A stretch of DNA of 64,000 nucleotides from AV40 sp035568175 (GTDB lineage Bacteria > Verrucomicrobiota > Verrucomicrobiia > Chthoniobacterales > UBA10450): NCBI GenBank assembly GCA_035568175.1, contig DATMON010000018.1:417233-481232 (forward strand), written 5' to 3'. The notes under the pieces are model-generated. The model saw only the letters and a list, made by a program, of their open reading frames with translations, ran no database searches and had not been told where the DNA came from. The number at the start of each line of letters is the position of its first letter. Position 1 is the stretch's first letter. Below, piece by piece: positions 8,801-16,603 of this stretch. The position numbers were made by a program, and so were the translations under genes.

Positions 8801-8837
8801 AAAAAATAGAAAAGGGACGGACCTTTCGATCCGCCCC
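8801..8837 (-). terminator. Probable terminator of pilC
   Basis: Read on the minus strand: stem GGGCGGA / TCCGTCC (one G-T pair) with an 8-base loop, followed by a T-rich tail (TTTTCTATTTTTT). It lies about 40 bases after the pilC stop. Confidence 0.6.
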
Positions 8838-8878
8838 CTCCCTGCCTACGAGCTTCTCCTAGCTCTTGTCTTGGGAAA

Positions 8879-10108
8879 TCAATGTCCTTGTGAGTTTTGC
8901 GAGACCACTTCGTTGAGTTTGAAGATGGGCAGAAACATCGCGATCACGATTCCGCCGACGATCACACCCAGGAAAACGATCAGCATCGGTTCGATCAACG
9001 AGGTGAGGGCGTCGAGCATCGCTTCGATTTCTTCGTCCCAGAAATCGGCCATTTTCTCGAGCATGTTGTCGATCTTGCCGGTGGCTTCACCCGCGGAGAG
9101 CATTCGGAGAAGCATGGGAGGGAAAATCGATTCCTTTGACATCGCGACGGACAGGTTGTCGCCTTTCTCGACATCTCCAGCCACGCTCTTAATGCTCTGT
9201 TCCACTACGTGATTACCGGAGGTCCCACCGACAATCTCCAGCACTTCCAAAATTGGTACGCCGCTGCGGATGAGCTGAGCAAAGGTGCGCGCGAAGCGCG
9301 ACATGCAAATCTTGTGCACGAGCGGGCCGAACACGGGCAACTTCAATTTCCAGCGGTCGGAGAATTGCTTGCCGCGTTTGGAACGGAGAAAGGTCCGGAT
9401 TGCAAAAATCGTCCCTCCAATTCCGAGCACTAGAAAATACCATTCAGCCCGGACAAAATCACTCACGTCGATCAGGAACTGGGTCGGCGCGGGCAGCTTT
9501 GCGCCGAAATCCTTGAAGATCTCGCCGAAGATGGGTACCACCCGGACGATCAAGAATGTAGTAATCGCGAACGCGATGCAAATCACGATGACCGGGTAGG
9601 TCATTGCCGATTTTACCTTCTTGCGCAAACGGGCGCTGGCTTCGAGAAATCCGGCGAGGCGCTCCAAAATCTCGGCAAGCAAACCGCCACTTTCGCCGGC
9701 CTTCACCATACTGACGAAGAGTCGATTGAAAACCCGCGGATGTTTCGCGATCGATTCGTGAAATGTTTCTCCGCCTTGCACGCGCGTAGTTACGTCGCTG
9801 ACGACATGGCGCAGACTGCGCTGGCGTTTGGGATCGCACTGGTCGTAAAGCGCAGTCAATCCTTGGACCAGCGAAATGCCGGCCTCGATCATAGTCGCGA
9901 GCTGGCGCGTAAAAAGGACCAGATCGGTTTCTTTGACCGACCAAGTTTTCTTGCGGGAGCGGCTGGCGACAGATTTCTTTTGGAGCGACAACACCATCAG
10001 GCCGCGGCTCATCAGACTGGTGACGGCGTTGTCTTCGTTAAGGGCGTCTTGGATGCCAGAGACGATGCGGCCGGAGGCGTCTCGAGCTTGGTAGGCAAAG
10101 GTGATCAT
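8879..10108 (-). CDS. pilC: Inner-membrane platform protein PilC (GspF family)
   Basis: 409 residues, normal GspF/PilC length. There are two GspF repeats, each opening with the family pattern (FTRQLATMIEAGISLVQGL and FARTFAQLIRSGVPILEVL). Membrane helices lie at about 171-191, 223-242 and 371-395. It is the inner-membrane platform that PilB acts on to extrude pilin subunits. The start is the ATG at 10108 (MITFAYQARDASG), the typical PilC N-terminus; the frame extends to 10192, but that part has no family resemblance. It converges on the pilB-mglA operon rather than sharing its transcript. Its own terminator is visible downstream. Confidence 0.95.
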   Translation of the reverse strand: MITFAYQARDASGRIVSGIQDALNEDNAVTSLMSRGLMVLSLQKKSVASRSRKKTWSVKETDLVLFTRQLATMIEAGISLVQGLTALYDQCDPKRQRSLRHVVSDVTTRVQGGETFHESIAKHPRVFNRLFVSMVKAGESGGLLAEILERLAGFLEASARLRKKVKSAMTYPVIVICIAFAITTFLIVRVVPIFGEIFKDFGAKLPAPTQFLIDVSDFVRAEWYFLVLGIGGTIFAIRTFLRSKRGKQFSDRWKLKLPVFGPLVHKICMSRFARTFAQLIRSGVPILEVLEIVGGTSGNHVVEQSIKSVAGDVEKGDNLSVAMSKESIFPPMLLRMLSAGEATGKIDNMLEKMADFWDEEIEAMLDALTSLIEPMLIVFLGVIVGGIVIAMFLPIFKLNEVVSQNSQGH

Positions 10109-10190
10109 GTTATAATTTCTATAATCACTAAAGCACCTATAGTGCCACCGCCTTGCCTTCCCCGGAAATCCCCCCAAACTAACCCCCGTC

Positions 10191-10808
10191 ATGCCTGTCG
10201 CTTGCGACTTGGATCAGCCTTTCCCCGGCCTCTTTTTCTGGCAGTACTACGACCCCAAAATCAAAGCTGAACTCTGCTCCAGTGCCATCCTGGCTGCCGG
10301 AAAAATCTACCTGGTCGATCCAATCTTGCTGGAAGCTTCTCAGCTTGATCGCCTTTGCCGAAAAGCTCCCCCGGCTGGGATCATTGTCACGAACGCCAAC
10401 CATGCGCGAGCCTCCGCCTACTATTCGAGGGAGCTCTCTGTGCCGATTTTGGCGCAGTCTGCCAGTTTTCGAGACAAGAAGCCGGCCCAGTTTGTGGAGA
10501 TCGCTGGCGGCAGAAAAATCTGCCCTGAACTGGAGGTCATCGCGATCGAGGGGGCCGTGGATGGCGAGATCGCGCTCTACGATCCATTAAAGGGTGGAAC
10601 GCTCATTGTCGGTGACGCTTTGATTAACTTCGAGCCTGCCGGCTTCGCAGTTCTTCCCAGGAAATATTGTCTGAACGAAAGACAACTTCGGCAATCGTTA
10701 TGGGAACGTCTGACTCGTCCAGTAGAGCGCATCCTTTTCGCCCACGGCACGCCGATTCTTTCTGGCGCCAATGCCCATTTGCGGCGCTTCCTGGAAACTG
10801 ATTCCTAG
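10191..10808 (+). CDS. Metallo-beta-lactamase-fold protein, degenerate
   Basis: 205 residues. The order of elements fits a metallo-beta-lactamase fold: a substrate-side strand with YLVDPILL, then IIVTNANHARASAYYSREL where the usual metal motif is THxHxDH, then LIVGDALINF (the GD strand), then ILFAHGTPIL (the last His). Only the middle His of the first motif remains, so a standard di-zinc site is unlikely. A hydrolase-derived fold with changed or lost catalysis is the best reading. The start ATG at 10191 is 82 bases from the divergent pilC start. The ubiA-like gene follows 9 bases later, so the two are probably co-transcribed. Confidence 0.6.
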   Translation: MPVACDLDQPFPGLFFWQYYDPKIKAELCSSAILAAGKIYLVDPILLEASQLDRLCRKAPPAGIIVTNANHARASAYYSRELSVPILAQSASFRDKKPAQFVEIAGGRKICPELEVIAIEGAVDGEIALYDPLKGGTLIVGDALINFEPAGFAVLPRKYCLNERQLRQSLWERLTRPVERILFAHGTPILSGANAHLRRFLETDS

Positions 10809-10817
10809 GTCGGCCGT

Positions 10818-11699
10818 GTGAATTTCGAAGATCGACATCTTCAGGACGAAACGCGGTCGAGCAATGCATTCAGCCGTTTTCTGCGACTGATTCGTTTTTC
10901 GCACACGATCTTTGCCTTGCCATTTGCTCTTGGCGCGCTCGTTGTGGCGGCGAATGGCCTCCCCTCAGGCCGAACGCTGCTCCTTGTTCTCGTCTGCATG
11001 GTTTCTGCGCGCACCGCGGCGATGCTTTTCAATCGATTCGTCGATTGGTCGCTGGATCAACGCAATCCGCGGACTGCTTCGAGACATCTACTTCTATCGA
11101 AACCGGCCATTGCCGCATTGCTCGTCGTCAGTTCGGGGTTGTTTCTGACCGCCGGCGCCGCCATCAATCGGCTCACGTTTGTGCTCTCCCCGCTCACACT
11201 CGCGATCGTTTTCTTTTATTCGCTGACGAAACGTTTCACTACTGCGACCCATTTTTTTCTTGGGTTGGCGCTAGCTATCTCTCCGATCGGCGCCTGGATC
11301 GCTCAGCGAGGAGATGTTGAGCTTGCGCCGTTTATCTTGGCGATCGGTGTCATTTTCTGGGTCGCTGGCTTCGATCTGATTTATGCGACGCAGGATTTTG
11401 AATTTGACCGGCGCGAAGGGCTTCGCTCGTTGGTCGTAGCAATGGGGATCGCGCGCACTCTCCGCCTCGCCCAGCTACTGCACGTGCTCATGCTCGCGAT
11501 GTTAATAGGTTTCGGTTTCGCTGCGAATCTTGGAACCATCTATTTCAGCGCAATGCCGGTCGTTGTCGCCGCGCTTGCTTATGAACATCGCAGCGCACGA
11601 TCACTCGACGTCGCCGGCATTAATCGCGCGTTTTTCCAGAGCAATGCCTTTGTCAGCGCTGTTTTTTTGGTTGCGGTCTGCTTGGACCGCCTTGTCTAA
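10818..11699 (+). CDS. UbiA-family prenyltransferase, menaquinone (MqnP-like) type
   Basis: 293 residues with about eight hydrophobic segments. The two Asp-rich motifs are present: NRFVDWSLDQRNPRT (residues about 72-86, the NRxxDxxxDxxNPRT form) and YATQDFEFDRREGLRS near 190-205. Both match the MqnP/UbiA-like enzymes that attach a polyprenyl tail to an aromatic acid in the futalosine menaquinone route. It acts in the inner membrane. The GTG at 10818 is used; no better start is nearby. The choice of MqnP over UbiA rests on the motif form, and no other mqn gene is in the window, so I leave the symbol empty. Confidence 0.8.
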   Translation: MNFEDRHLQDETRSSNAFSRFLRLIRFSHTIFALPFALGALVVAANGLPSGRTLLLVLVCMVSARTAAMLFNRFVDWSLDQRNPRTASRHLLLSKPAIAALLVVSSGLFLTAGAAINRLTFVLSPLTLAIVFFYSLTKRFTTATHFFLGLALAISPIGAWIAQRGDVELAPFILAIGVIFWVAGFDLIYATQDFEFDRREGLRSLVVAMGIARTLRLAQLLHVLMLAMLIGFGFAANLGTIYFSAMPVVVAALAYEHRSARSLDVAGINRAFFQSNAFVSAVFLVAVCLDRLV

Positions 11700-11704
11700 G
11701 AAAT

Positions 11705-11721
11705 GCTAGTCCGGCCCGGAC
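11705..11721. repeat. Single-hairpin repeat (GTCCG-NNN-CGGAC type)
   Basis: GCTAGTCCGGCCCGGAC; stem AGTCCG / CGGACT with loop GCC. It fills the 22-base gap between the convergent ubiA-like and rpiB genes and could act as a bidirectional terminator. Same core as the copies at 16528, 17262, 17461, 17653 and 40495. Confidence 0.6.
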
Positions 11722-12153
11722 TTACATCGCGTTCAACTGCGCGACCCGTTGCGCGTGGCGGCCGCCTTCGAACGGCGTATCCAGCCAGATCTGCACAATT
11801 TTCAGCGCCAGATCTTCGGGGATCATCCGCTGACCGATGGAGAGGACGTTGGCATCATTGTGCTGGCGCGACAATCGCGCGGTTTCCTCGTTCCAGCAAA
11901 GCGCGCAACGTATCAGGTGCACTTTGTTCGCAGTCATCGCTTCGCCGTTGCCCGATCCACCGAAAACAATGCCGCGCTCGCATTCGCCGCGCGCGACCGC
12001 TTCCGCCGCCGGCCGTATGAAGACTGGGTAATCGACCGGATCCTCGCTGAAAGTGCCGCAATCCTTCACCTCGTGACCAAGCGAGACGAGAAGTTCTTTA
12101 ACCTTCTCTTTATAACGAAAACCGGCGTGATCGCTCCCGAGTGAAATTTTCAT
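11722..12153 (-). CDS. rpiB: Ribose-5-phosphate isomerase B
   Basis: 143 residues, full length. It interconverts ribose-5-phosphate and ribulose-5-phosphate in the pentose phosphate pathway. The N-terminal SLGSDHAGFRYKE and the loop GGSGNGEAMTANKV (65-78) are diagnostic. Here the loop has Gly where E. coli RpiB has its catalytic Cys, and Glu71 follows. This is the form seen in mycobacterial RpiB, where Glu serves as the base. C-terminal RxxxQLNAM-like residues are present. It is convergent with the ubiA-like gene. The ATG at 12153 fits the family start. Confidence 0.93.
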   Translation of the reverse strand: MKISLGSDHAGFRYKEKVKELLVSLGHEVKDCGTFSEDPVDYPVFIRPAAEAVARGECERGIVFGGSGNGEAMTANKVHLIRCALCWNEETARLSRQHNDANVLSIGQRMIPEDLALKIVQIWLDTPFEGGRHAQRVAQLNAM

Positions 12154-12262
12154 GGGCTTGTCCTGTCTAGCAAAGTCGAGACATCTCTTACTATTTCCGG
12201 CCCAATGGAAGCCAGCTTAGAAATATCTGGAGATTCCTCCACCACGGTCGAAATGACAAGAA

Positions 12263-13216
12263 TCAGCTCCCGTGCAGTTTCGCGAGTTGGCTCCAGATCT
12301 CGCGTTCGCGTTCCGATAATTTTTTTGGAATATTTATCTGCACGACGACATAGAGGTTGCCGCGTTTCCCGGAGATACCCGGCAAGCCTTGTTCGCGCAA
12401 TCGGAATCGCTGACCGCCCTGCGTCCCGGGCGGAATTTTCAGGCGAACATTTCCTTCGAGGGTCGGCACTTTCAGCTCTGTCCCCAACGCTGCTTGCGAT
12501 GGCGCAATCTTTACTTCGTGAATGAGATCGCTGCCCTCCACGGAAAAATCTGGATGTTTCGCGAGGCGCACCCGCAAGAAAAGGTCGCCGCTTTTTCCGC
12601 CGCGGGCACCGGCTTCGCCCTGACCCGCGAGGCGAATGCGCTGTCCTTCGTGAACGCCGCGCGGAATTTTCACCTGATAGCTTTCGACCTTGTTCGAGCC
12701 GGCGCGGCGTAGCGAGACCGTGCGTGTCGATCCGCGGAGCGCTTCTTCAAGCGTGACCAAAATGTCGGCTTCGACATCTGCTCCGCGCGCTGCGGTTGCT
12801 TCCCGTCCGCCGAATCCGCCGAAAGCTGAGCGGCCGCGGCCACCGCCGAAAAACGCTTCGAAGAAATCGCTGAACCCGGTGCCGCCGAACTCGAACTCAA
12901 CTCCCCCGCCACCATCTCCGCCCCATTGATAAGACCCGTCGCCAGGTTGACCGCTCCACTGCGGCGGCGGTTGAAAGCCGCCGGGCTGGTTCCAATTCGC
13001 ACCCAGCTGATCGTATTTCTTGCGCTTCTCCGGATCGCTCAGGACTTCATAGGCCTCGTTGATCTGCTTAAACTTCTCCTCGGCGACTTTCTTGTCCTTG
13101 GCGACGTCCGGATGATATTTGCGCGCCAATTTCCGAAACGCGCTCCGGATCTCGTCCTCCGTTGCGGTTTTGGAAACACCGAGCGTTTCGTAATAATCTC
13201 TGAACTGCACTGCCAT
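12263..13216 (-). CDS. cbpA: DnaJ-family co-chaperone of the CbpA type
   Basis: 317 residues. A J domain lies at 1-72 with the HPD tripeptide (KYHPDVAKD), followed by a Gly/Phe-rich and Gly-rich segment at about 75-150, then two beta-barrel client-binding domains (residues about 155-310) with IPRGVHEGQRIRLAGQG and IPPGTQGGQRFRLREQG. The zinc-finger CxxCxGxG repeats of DnaJ are absent, so this is a class B J-protein like CbpA. It stimulates the ATPase of DnaK; no dnaK is in the window. It is divergent from the DUF2905 gene with only 49 bases between, so promoters must overlap or be very compact. Confidence 0.9.
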   Translation of the reverse strand: MAVQFRDYYETLGVSKTATEDEIRSAFRKLARKYHPDVAKDKKVAEEKFKQINEAYEVLSDPEKRKKYDQLGANWNQPGGFQPPPQWSGQPGDGSYQWGGDGGGGVEFEFGGTGFSDFFEAFFGGGRGRSAFGGFGGREATAARGADVEADILVTLEEALRGSTRTVSLRRAGSNKVESYQVKIPRGVHEGQRIRLAGQGEAGARGGKSGDLFLRVRLAKHPDFSVEGSDLIHEVKIAPSQAALGTELKVPTLEGNVRLKIPPGTQGGQRFRLREQGLPGISGKRGNLYVVVQINIPKKLSEREREIWSQLAKLHGS

Positions 13217-13265
13217 TGAGCCTCAACCTTGTGCCGCCGATCAATTCGCGCAACCTTGCCCGGTA

Positions 13266-13478
13266 ATGCGCGACCTCGGAAAATTCCTCGTCATGATCGG
13301 CGCGGCCGCCGTTGTGCTCGGTGCGATCTTGTGGAGCGGGTTTGCTCCCAAATGGCTCGGACACCTGCCGGGCGATATCCGGATTGAGCGCGAACACTCC
13401 GCTTTTTATTTTCCAATCGTTACCTGCATCATCGTCAGCATCGTGCTGAGTCTGCTCTTCTCGATTTTTCGACGCTGA
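13266..13478 (+). CDS. DUF2905-family small membrane protein
   Basis: 70 residues with two predicted membrane helices (about 8-28 and 47-67) and the family signature FAPKWLGHLPGDIRIEREHSAFYFP between them. Function unknown in the family. Its stop overlaps the ATG of the next gene by one base (TGATG), so translation of the glycosylase gene is probably coupled. Confidence 0.85.
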   Translation: MRDLGKFLVMIGAAAVVLGAILWSGFAPKWLGHLPGDIRIEREHSAFYFPIVTCIIVSIVLSLLFSIFRR

Positions 13479-14110
13479 TGCCGGCGTTGACGAAACAGCT
13501 CGTTTTAGATCGACATGTCGCGCGGCTGGTTCGCTGCCGGCGTTGCCCGCGAATGAAATCGATCGCGGTCTCCGGCGGCGCGGTCGTTAGCGGCGTGATG
13601 TTGATCGGACAGGCGCCCGGTCCTCGCGAGCCCACTTTGAAACGCCCATTCGCGCACACGGCTGGGCAAACACTTTTCCGCTGGTTCGAACAATTCTGCG
13701 GGATGAACGAAGCCGCCGTTAGATCCACAATTTATTTCGCCGCTGTGTGTCGCTGTTTTCCTGGAAAATCTCCGGGCGGGACCGATCGGGTGCCGGCGCC
13801 GGACGAAATTCGAAATTGCTCGTCCTGGATGAACGAGGAAATCAAAATCCTGAAACCGCGTCTGATTATTGCTGTCGGGCGATTGGCGATCGCGCAATTC
13901 ATCGAGTGCACGAAATTGGATCAAGTGATCGGTCGCAAATTTCGCGCGCAGCGCGCCGAGCGGATCTTCGATCTGGTCCCGCTCCCGCATCCTTCTGGCG
14001 CTTCGCCCTGGCACAAAATTCCACCCGGGAAACAATTGTTGGCTAAAGCCATGCGCAAAATCGCGCGCCATCCGTCGATCCAAGAGCTCGCACAAAGGTC
14101 GCGACGCTAA
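13478..14110 (+). CDS. Uracil-DNA glycosylase superfamily protein (Fe-S type)
   Basis: 210 residues. Motif 1 is LIGQAPGPREPTLKRPFAHTAGQ, equivalent to GEAPGxxEDxxGxPFVGRAG of family 4 enzymes but with a shifted acidic residue. The C-terminal motif is LPHPSGASPW (HPSG type). Cysteines at 20 and 23 (CRRC), one near 90 and one near 110 match the spacing of the four [4Fe-4S] ligands in family 4/5 enzymes. It likely removes uracil or another deaminated base from DNA. The altered first motif means the exact family and specificity are open. Confidence 0.8.
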   Translation: MPALTKQLVLDRHVARLVRCRRCPRMKSIAVSGGAVVSGVMLIGQAPGPREPTLKRPFAHTAGQTLFRWFEQFCGMNEAAVRSTIYFAAVCRCFPGKSPGGTDRVPAPDEIRNCSSWMNEEIKILKPRLIIAVGRLAIAQFIECTKLDQVIGRKFRAQRAERIFDLVPLPHPSGASPWHKIPPGKQLLAKAMRKIARHPSIQELAQRSRR

Positions 14111-14160
14111 AATTCTAGCGTTCCTTTGTGTCCTTTGTTGACTTTGTGCGAGAATCTCAC

Positions 14161-15954
14161 GTGAACGTCCCGACGCGCGCTGAGGTTCCCGAATCCGATA
14201 AGTGGGATCTGGCGCATCTCTTCGCCGATGTCGGCAGATGGCAGGAAGATTTTAAGTTGGTGCAGCAAATCTATCCGCGGATCAAAGAGTGGAAGGGAAC
14301 GGTCGGCCAATCCGCCAAAAATCTGGCTGAATGTTTGGAATTCGAGAAGGAGCTCGATCTCAAACTCGAACGGCTTTATCACTTCGCGTCGCTTCAACTG
14401 GCCGAGGATAGCGCCAACACTGAATACCTTTCGCGTGTCGGCCAGATCCAAAACTTGCTGACCAAAATCGGCGAGGCTTTTGCGTTCGTCGTTCCGGAAA
14501 TTCAAGCGATCGATGATCAGACTTTCGCGAAGTTTTTGGCCGACCCAGCGCTGGCCGATTGGCGGATCAAGTTGCACAAAATTCGCCGGCTGAAGCCACA
14601 TGTACTCTCTGAGCCGGAGGAACGCATTCTCGCTCTAGGTGCTGCCGCGCTCAGCGGTTACGACGACACATTTTCGCAGCTGACAGATGTCGACATGAAG
14701 TTTGGTGTGCTGGTCGATGACAGCGGCGGCGAAAAACCGCTCACCCAAAGTTCGTTCAGTTCATTTTTGGTGAAACGCGATCCCGCTTTACGCAAACGCG
14801 CTTTTGAGCAGTTCTACGTCGAGTTCCAAGATCATCAATACACCCTCGCCAGTTCGCTCGCGTATTCGGTCAAAGCTGATGTGTTTCGCGCGCGGGCCCG
14901 AAACTATTCTTCGTCACTCGAAGCCGCCTCGTTTCCTGACAATGTACCTTCGGCGGTCTACGAAGGGTTGATCAAATCGGTGCGCGCAAATTTGGCGCCA
15001 CTCTTTCGTTATTTCGAATTACGACGGCGCGTGCTCGGCCTGAAGGAGCTTCATCACTACGACACTTACGTGCCGATGGTGGCGGAGATTGAAACGCACA
15101 TTTCGTTCGATCAAGCGGTCGAGCATGTGGTCACAGCATTGCGGCCGCTCGGACAGGAATATGTCGATGTCCTAGAGAGGGGTTTGCGCGGCCGCTGGTG
15201 CGATCGTTATGAAACGAAAGGCAAACGCAGCGGCGCGTTTTCATCCGGAAGTTACGGCGCGCCGCCTTTCATTTTGATGAATTACAAAGATGACGTGTTC
15301 GCCGACGTTTACACGCTCGCGCACGAAGCTGGACATTCGATGCACACCTGGTTCTCGCAAAAGTCGCAGAAGTACCAGGATTACGATTACCCGATTTTCC
15401 TGGCCGAAGTGGCGTCGACCTTCAATGAAGAGTTGCTCACCCATCATCTGCTGGAGCAAACGCGCGATCCAAAAATGCGCGCCTACATCATTAATCGACA
15501 GATCGACGACATTCGCGGAACTCTGTTCCGGCAGACGATGTTCGCCGAATTCGAGAAGGTCATTCACGAGATTGAGGAAAGCGGGGACGCGCTGACCCTG
15601 GACACTTTCAAATCTGAGTATCACAAATTGCTCGCCAGTTATTTCGCGGAAAATTTCGTGCTCGATCCTCAACTGGATTTGGAATGTCTGCGCATTCCAC
15701 ATTTTTACGGGGCGTTTTACGTTTACAAATACGCCACCGGGATTTCCGCAGCGGTGGCGCTTTCAGAAAGAGTTTTGCGAGGCGATGCAGGCGCGATTGA
15801 CGCTTATCTTGGGTTCCTGAAATCGGGCGGCTCGAAATTCCCGCTCGAAACATTAAAGGCAGCGGGCGTGGACATGACATCTTCAAAGCCGATCGAAAGC
15901 ACGTTGCAGTTGTTCCAACGCCGGCTTCGCGAGTTGGAAGAATTGCTATTGTAG
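14161..15954 (+). CDS. pepF: Oligoendopeptidase F (M3B zinc metallopeptidase)
   Basis: 597 residues from the GTG at 14161. The zinc site is LAHEAGHSMHTWFS, with the third ligand Glu in a downstream helix (FLAEVASTFNEELL). An N-terminal helical region and the PepF pattern around SDKWDLAHLF are clear. It degrades short peptides in the cytoplasm. The frame also opens at a GTG at 14128, but the extra residues lie in low-complexity TTTGTG-type spacer without a ribosome site, so the later GTG is preferred. The stop codon TAG is supplied by the left end of a hairpin element (TGTAGCC), which suggests the element landed at the 3' end of the gene. Confidence 0.92.
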   Translation: MNVPTRAEVPESDKWDLAHLFADVGRWQEDFKLVQQIYPRIKEWKGTVGQSAKNLAECLEFEKELDLKLERLYHFASLQLAEDSANTEYLSRVGQIQNLLTKIGEAFAFVVPEIQAIDDQTFAKFLADPALADWRIKLHKIRRLKPHVLSEPEERILALGAAALSGYDDTFSQLTDVDMKFGVLVDDSGGEKPLTQSSFSSFLVKRDPALRKRAFEQFYVEFQDHQYTLASSLAYSVKADVFRARARNYSSSLEAASFPDNVPSAVYEGLIKSVRANLAPLFRYFELRRRVLGLKELHHYDTYVPMVAEIETHISFDQAVEHVVTALRPLGQEYVDVLERGLRGRWCDRYETKGKRSGAFSSGSYGAPPFILMNYKDDVFADVYTLAHEAGHSMHTWFSQKSQKYQDYDYPIFLAEVASTFNEELLTHHLLEQTRDPKMRAYIINRQIDDIRGTLFRQTMFAEFEKVIHEIEESGDALTLDTFKSEYHKLLASYFAENFVLDPQLDLECLRIPHFYGAFYVYKYATGISAAVALSERVLRGDAGAIDAYLGFLKSGGSKFPLETLKAAGVDMTSSKPIESTLQLFQRRLRELEELLL

Positions 15955-16003
15955 CCACGGCGCTGTGCGCCGTCCAAAACCGCCCACAGGGCGGTGGCTA
16001 CCA
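15950..16003. repeat. Twin-hairpin element, copy 1
   Basis: Ends GTAGCCAC / GTGGCTAC (8 pairs). Inner hairpins: ACGGCGC-TGT-GCGCCGT and CCGCCC-ACA-GGGCGG. Overlaps and provides the pepF stop codon. Confidence 0.8.
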
Positions 16004-16036
16004 CGCCCTTGGCAAGCTCTTTGCTTAAGGGCATGT

Positions 16037-16504
16037 GTGGACTTCGAATGGCGATTGCGGGCGGCGGCCGGATATGCCGAACTCGGCATGAACCGCGAGT
16101 CAATCGCCGAGCTAAACGCGATCGACACACCATCGCAAATCCGTCCGGAGGTCCTGCAATTGCGCCTCCATCACCTGATGCGAGAGAAAAAATGGGCGCG
16201 CGCTTTGACGGTCAGCCGCAAGCTTTGCCAGGTCGCGCCGCACTGCAGCGCGGGATATCTTCATGCGGGGTTCTGTTTGCACGAGCTTGGTAAAACTCTC
16301 CAAGCGAAGAAGCTTCTCCTCAAAGGACCGGTCGCACTCCTGCGCGAGCCAATTTACTACTACAACATGGGCTGCTATGACGCGCTTCTTGGCAACCCAA
16401 AATCGGCTCAGGTGCACTTGCTCACCAGTTTCAAAATGGATCCGTCATTTCGCGAGATCGCGAAGAAGGATCCTGATCTGGAAGCGGTCCGGGAATTGAT
16501 CTAA
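16037..16504 (+). CDS. TPR-like helical repeat protein
   Basis: 155 residues from the GTG at 16037, which has TTAAGGG upstream at a good distance. The frame opens earlier at 15965, but that part lies inside the twin-hairpin element. Paired helices follow the TPR pattern: RLRAAAGYAELGMNRESIAELNAID, a unit around WARALTVSRKLCQVAPHCSAGY, and a third with YYNMGCYDALLGNPKSAQVHL. It ends with DPDLEAVRELI, common in small bacterial TPR proteins. No signal peptide or enzymatic motif is seen. Partner unknown. Confidence 0.7.
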   Translation: MDFEWRLRAAAGYAELGMNRESIAELNAIDTPSQIRPEVLQLRLHHLMREKKWARALTVSRKLCQVAPHCSAGYLHAGFCLHELGKTLQAKKLLLKGPVALLREPIYYYNMGCYDALLGNPKSAQVHLLTSFKMDPSFREIAKKDPDLEAVRELI

Positions 16505-16516
16505 AGTCTCTTCTTC

Positions 16517-16594
16517 TGTGGCGGCAGGTCCGAGCCGGACTGGCATTGTCTCGGCTGCTTTAAATTATTGCAGGCGGTACGCTTGCCACTACAG
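16517..16594. repeat. Twin-hairpin element, copy 2
   Basis: Ends TGTGGCGGCA / TGCCACTACA (imperfect). Inner hairpins: GTCCG-AGC-CGGAC and GCAGGCG-GTA-CGCTTGC. Its right end is 9 bases before the serine hydrolase ATG, so it occupies that gene's leader. Confidence 0.75.
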
Positions 16595-16603
16595 GGTTGC
16601 TGA

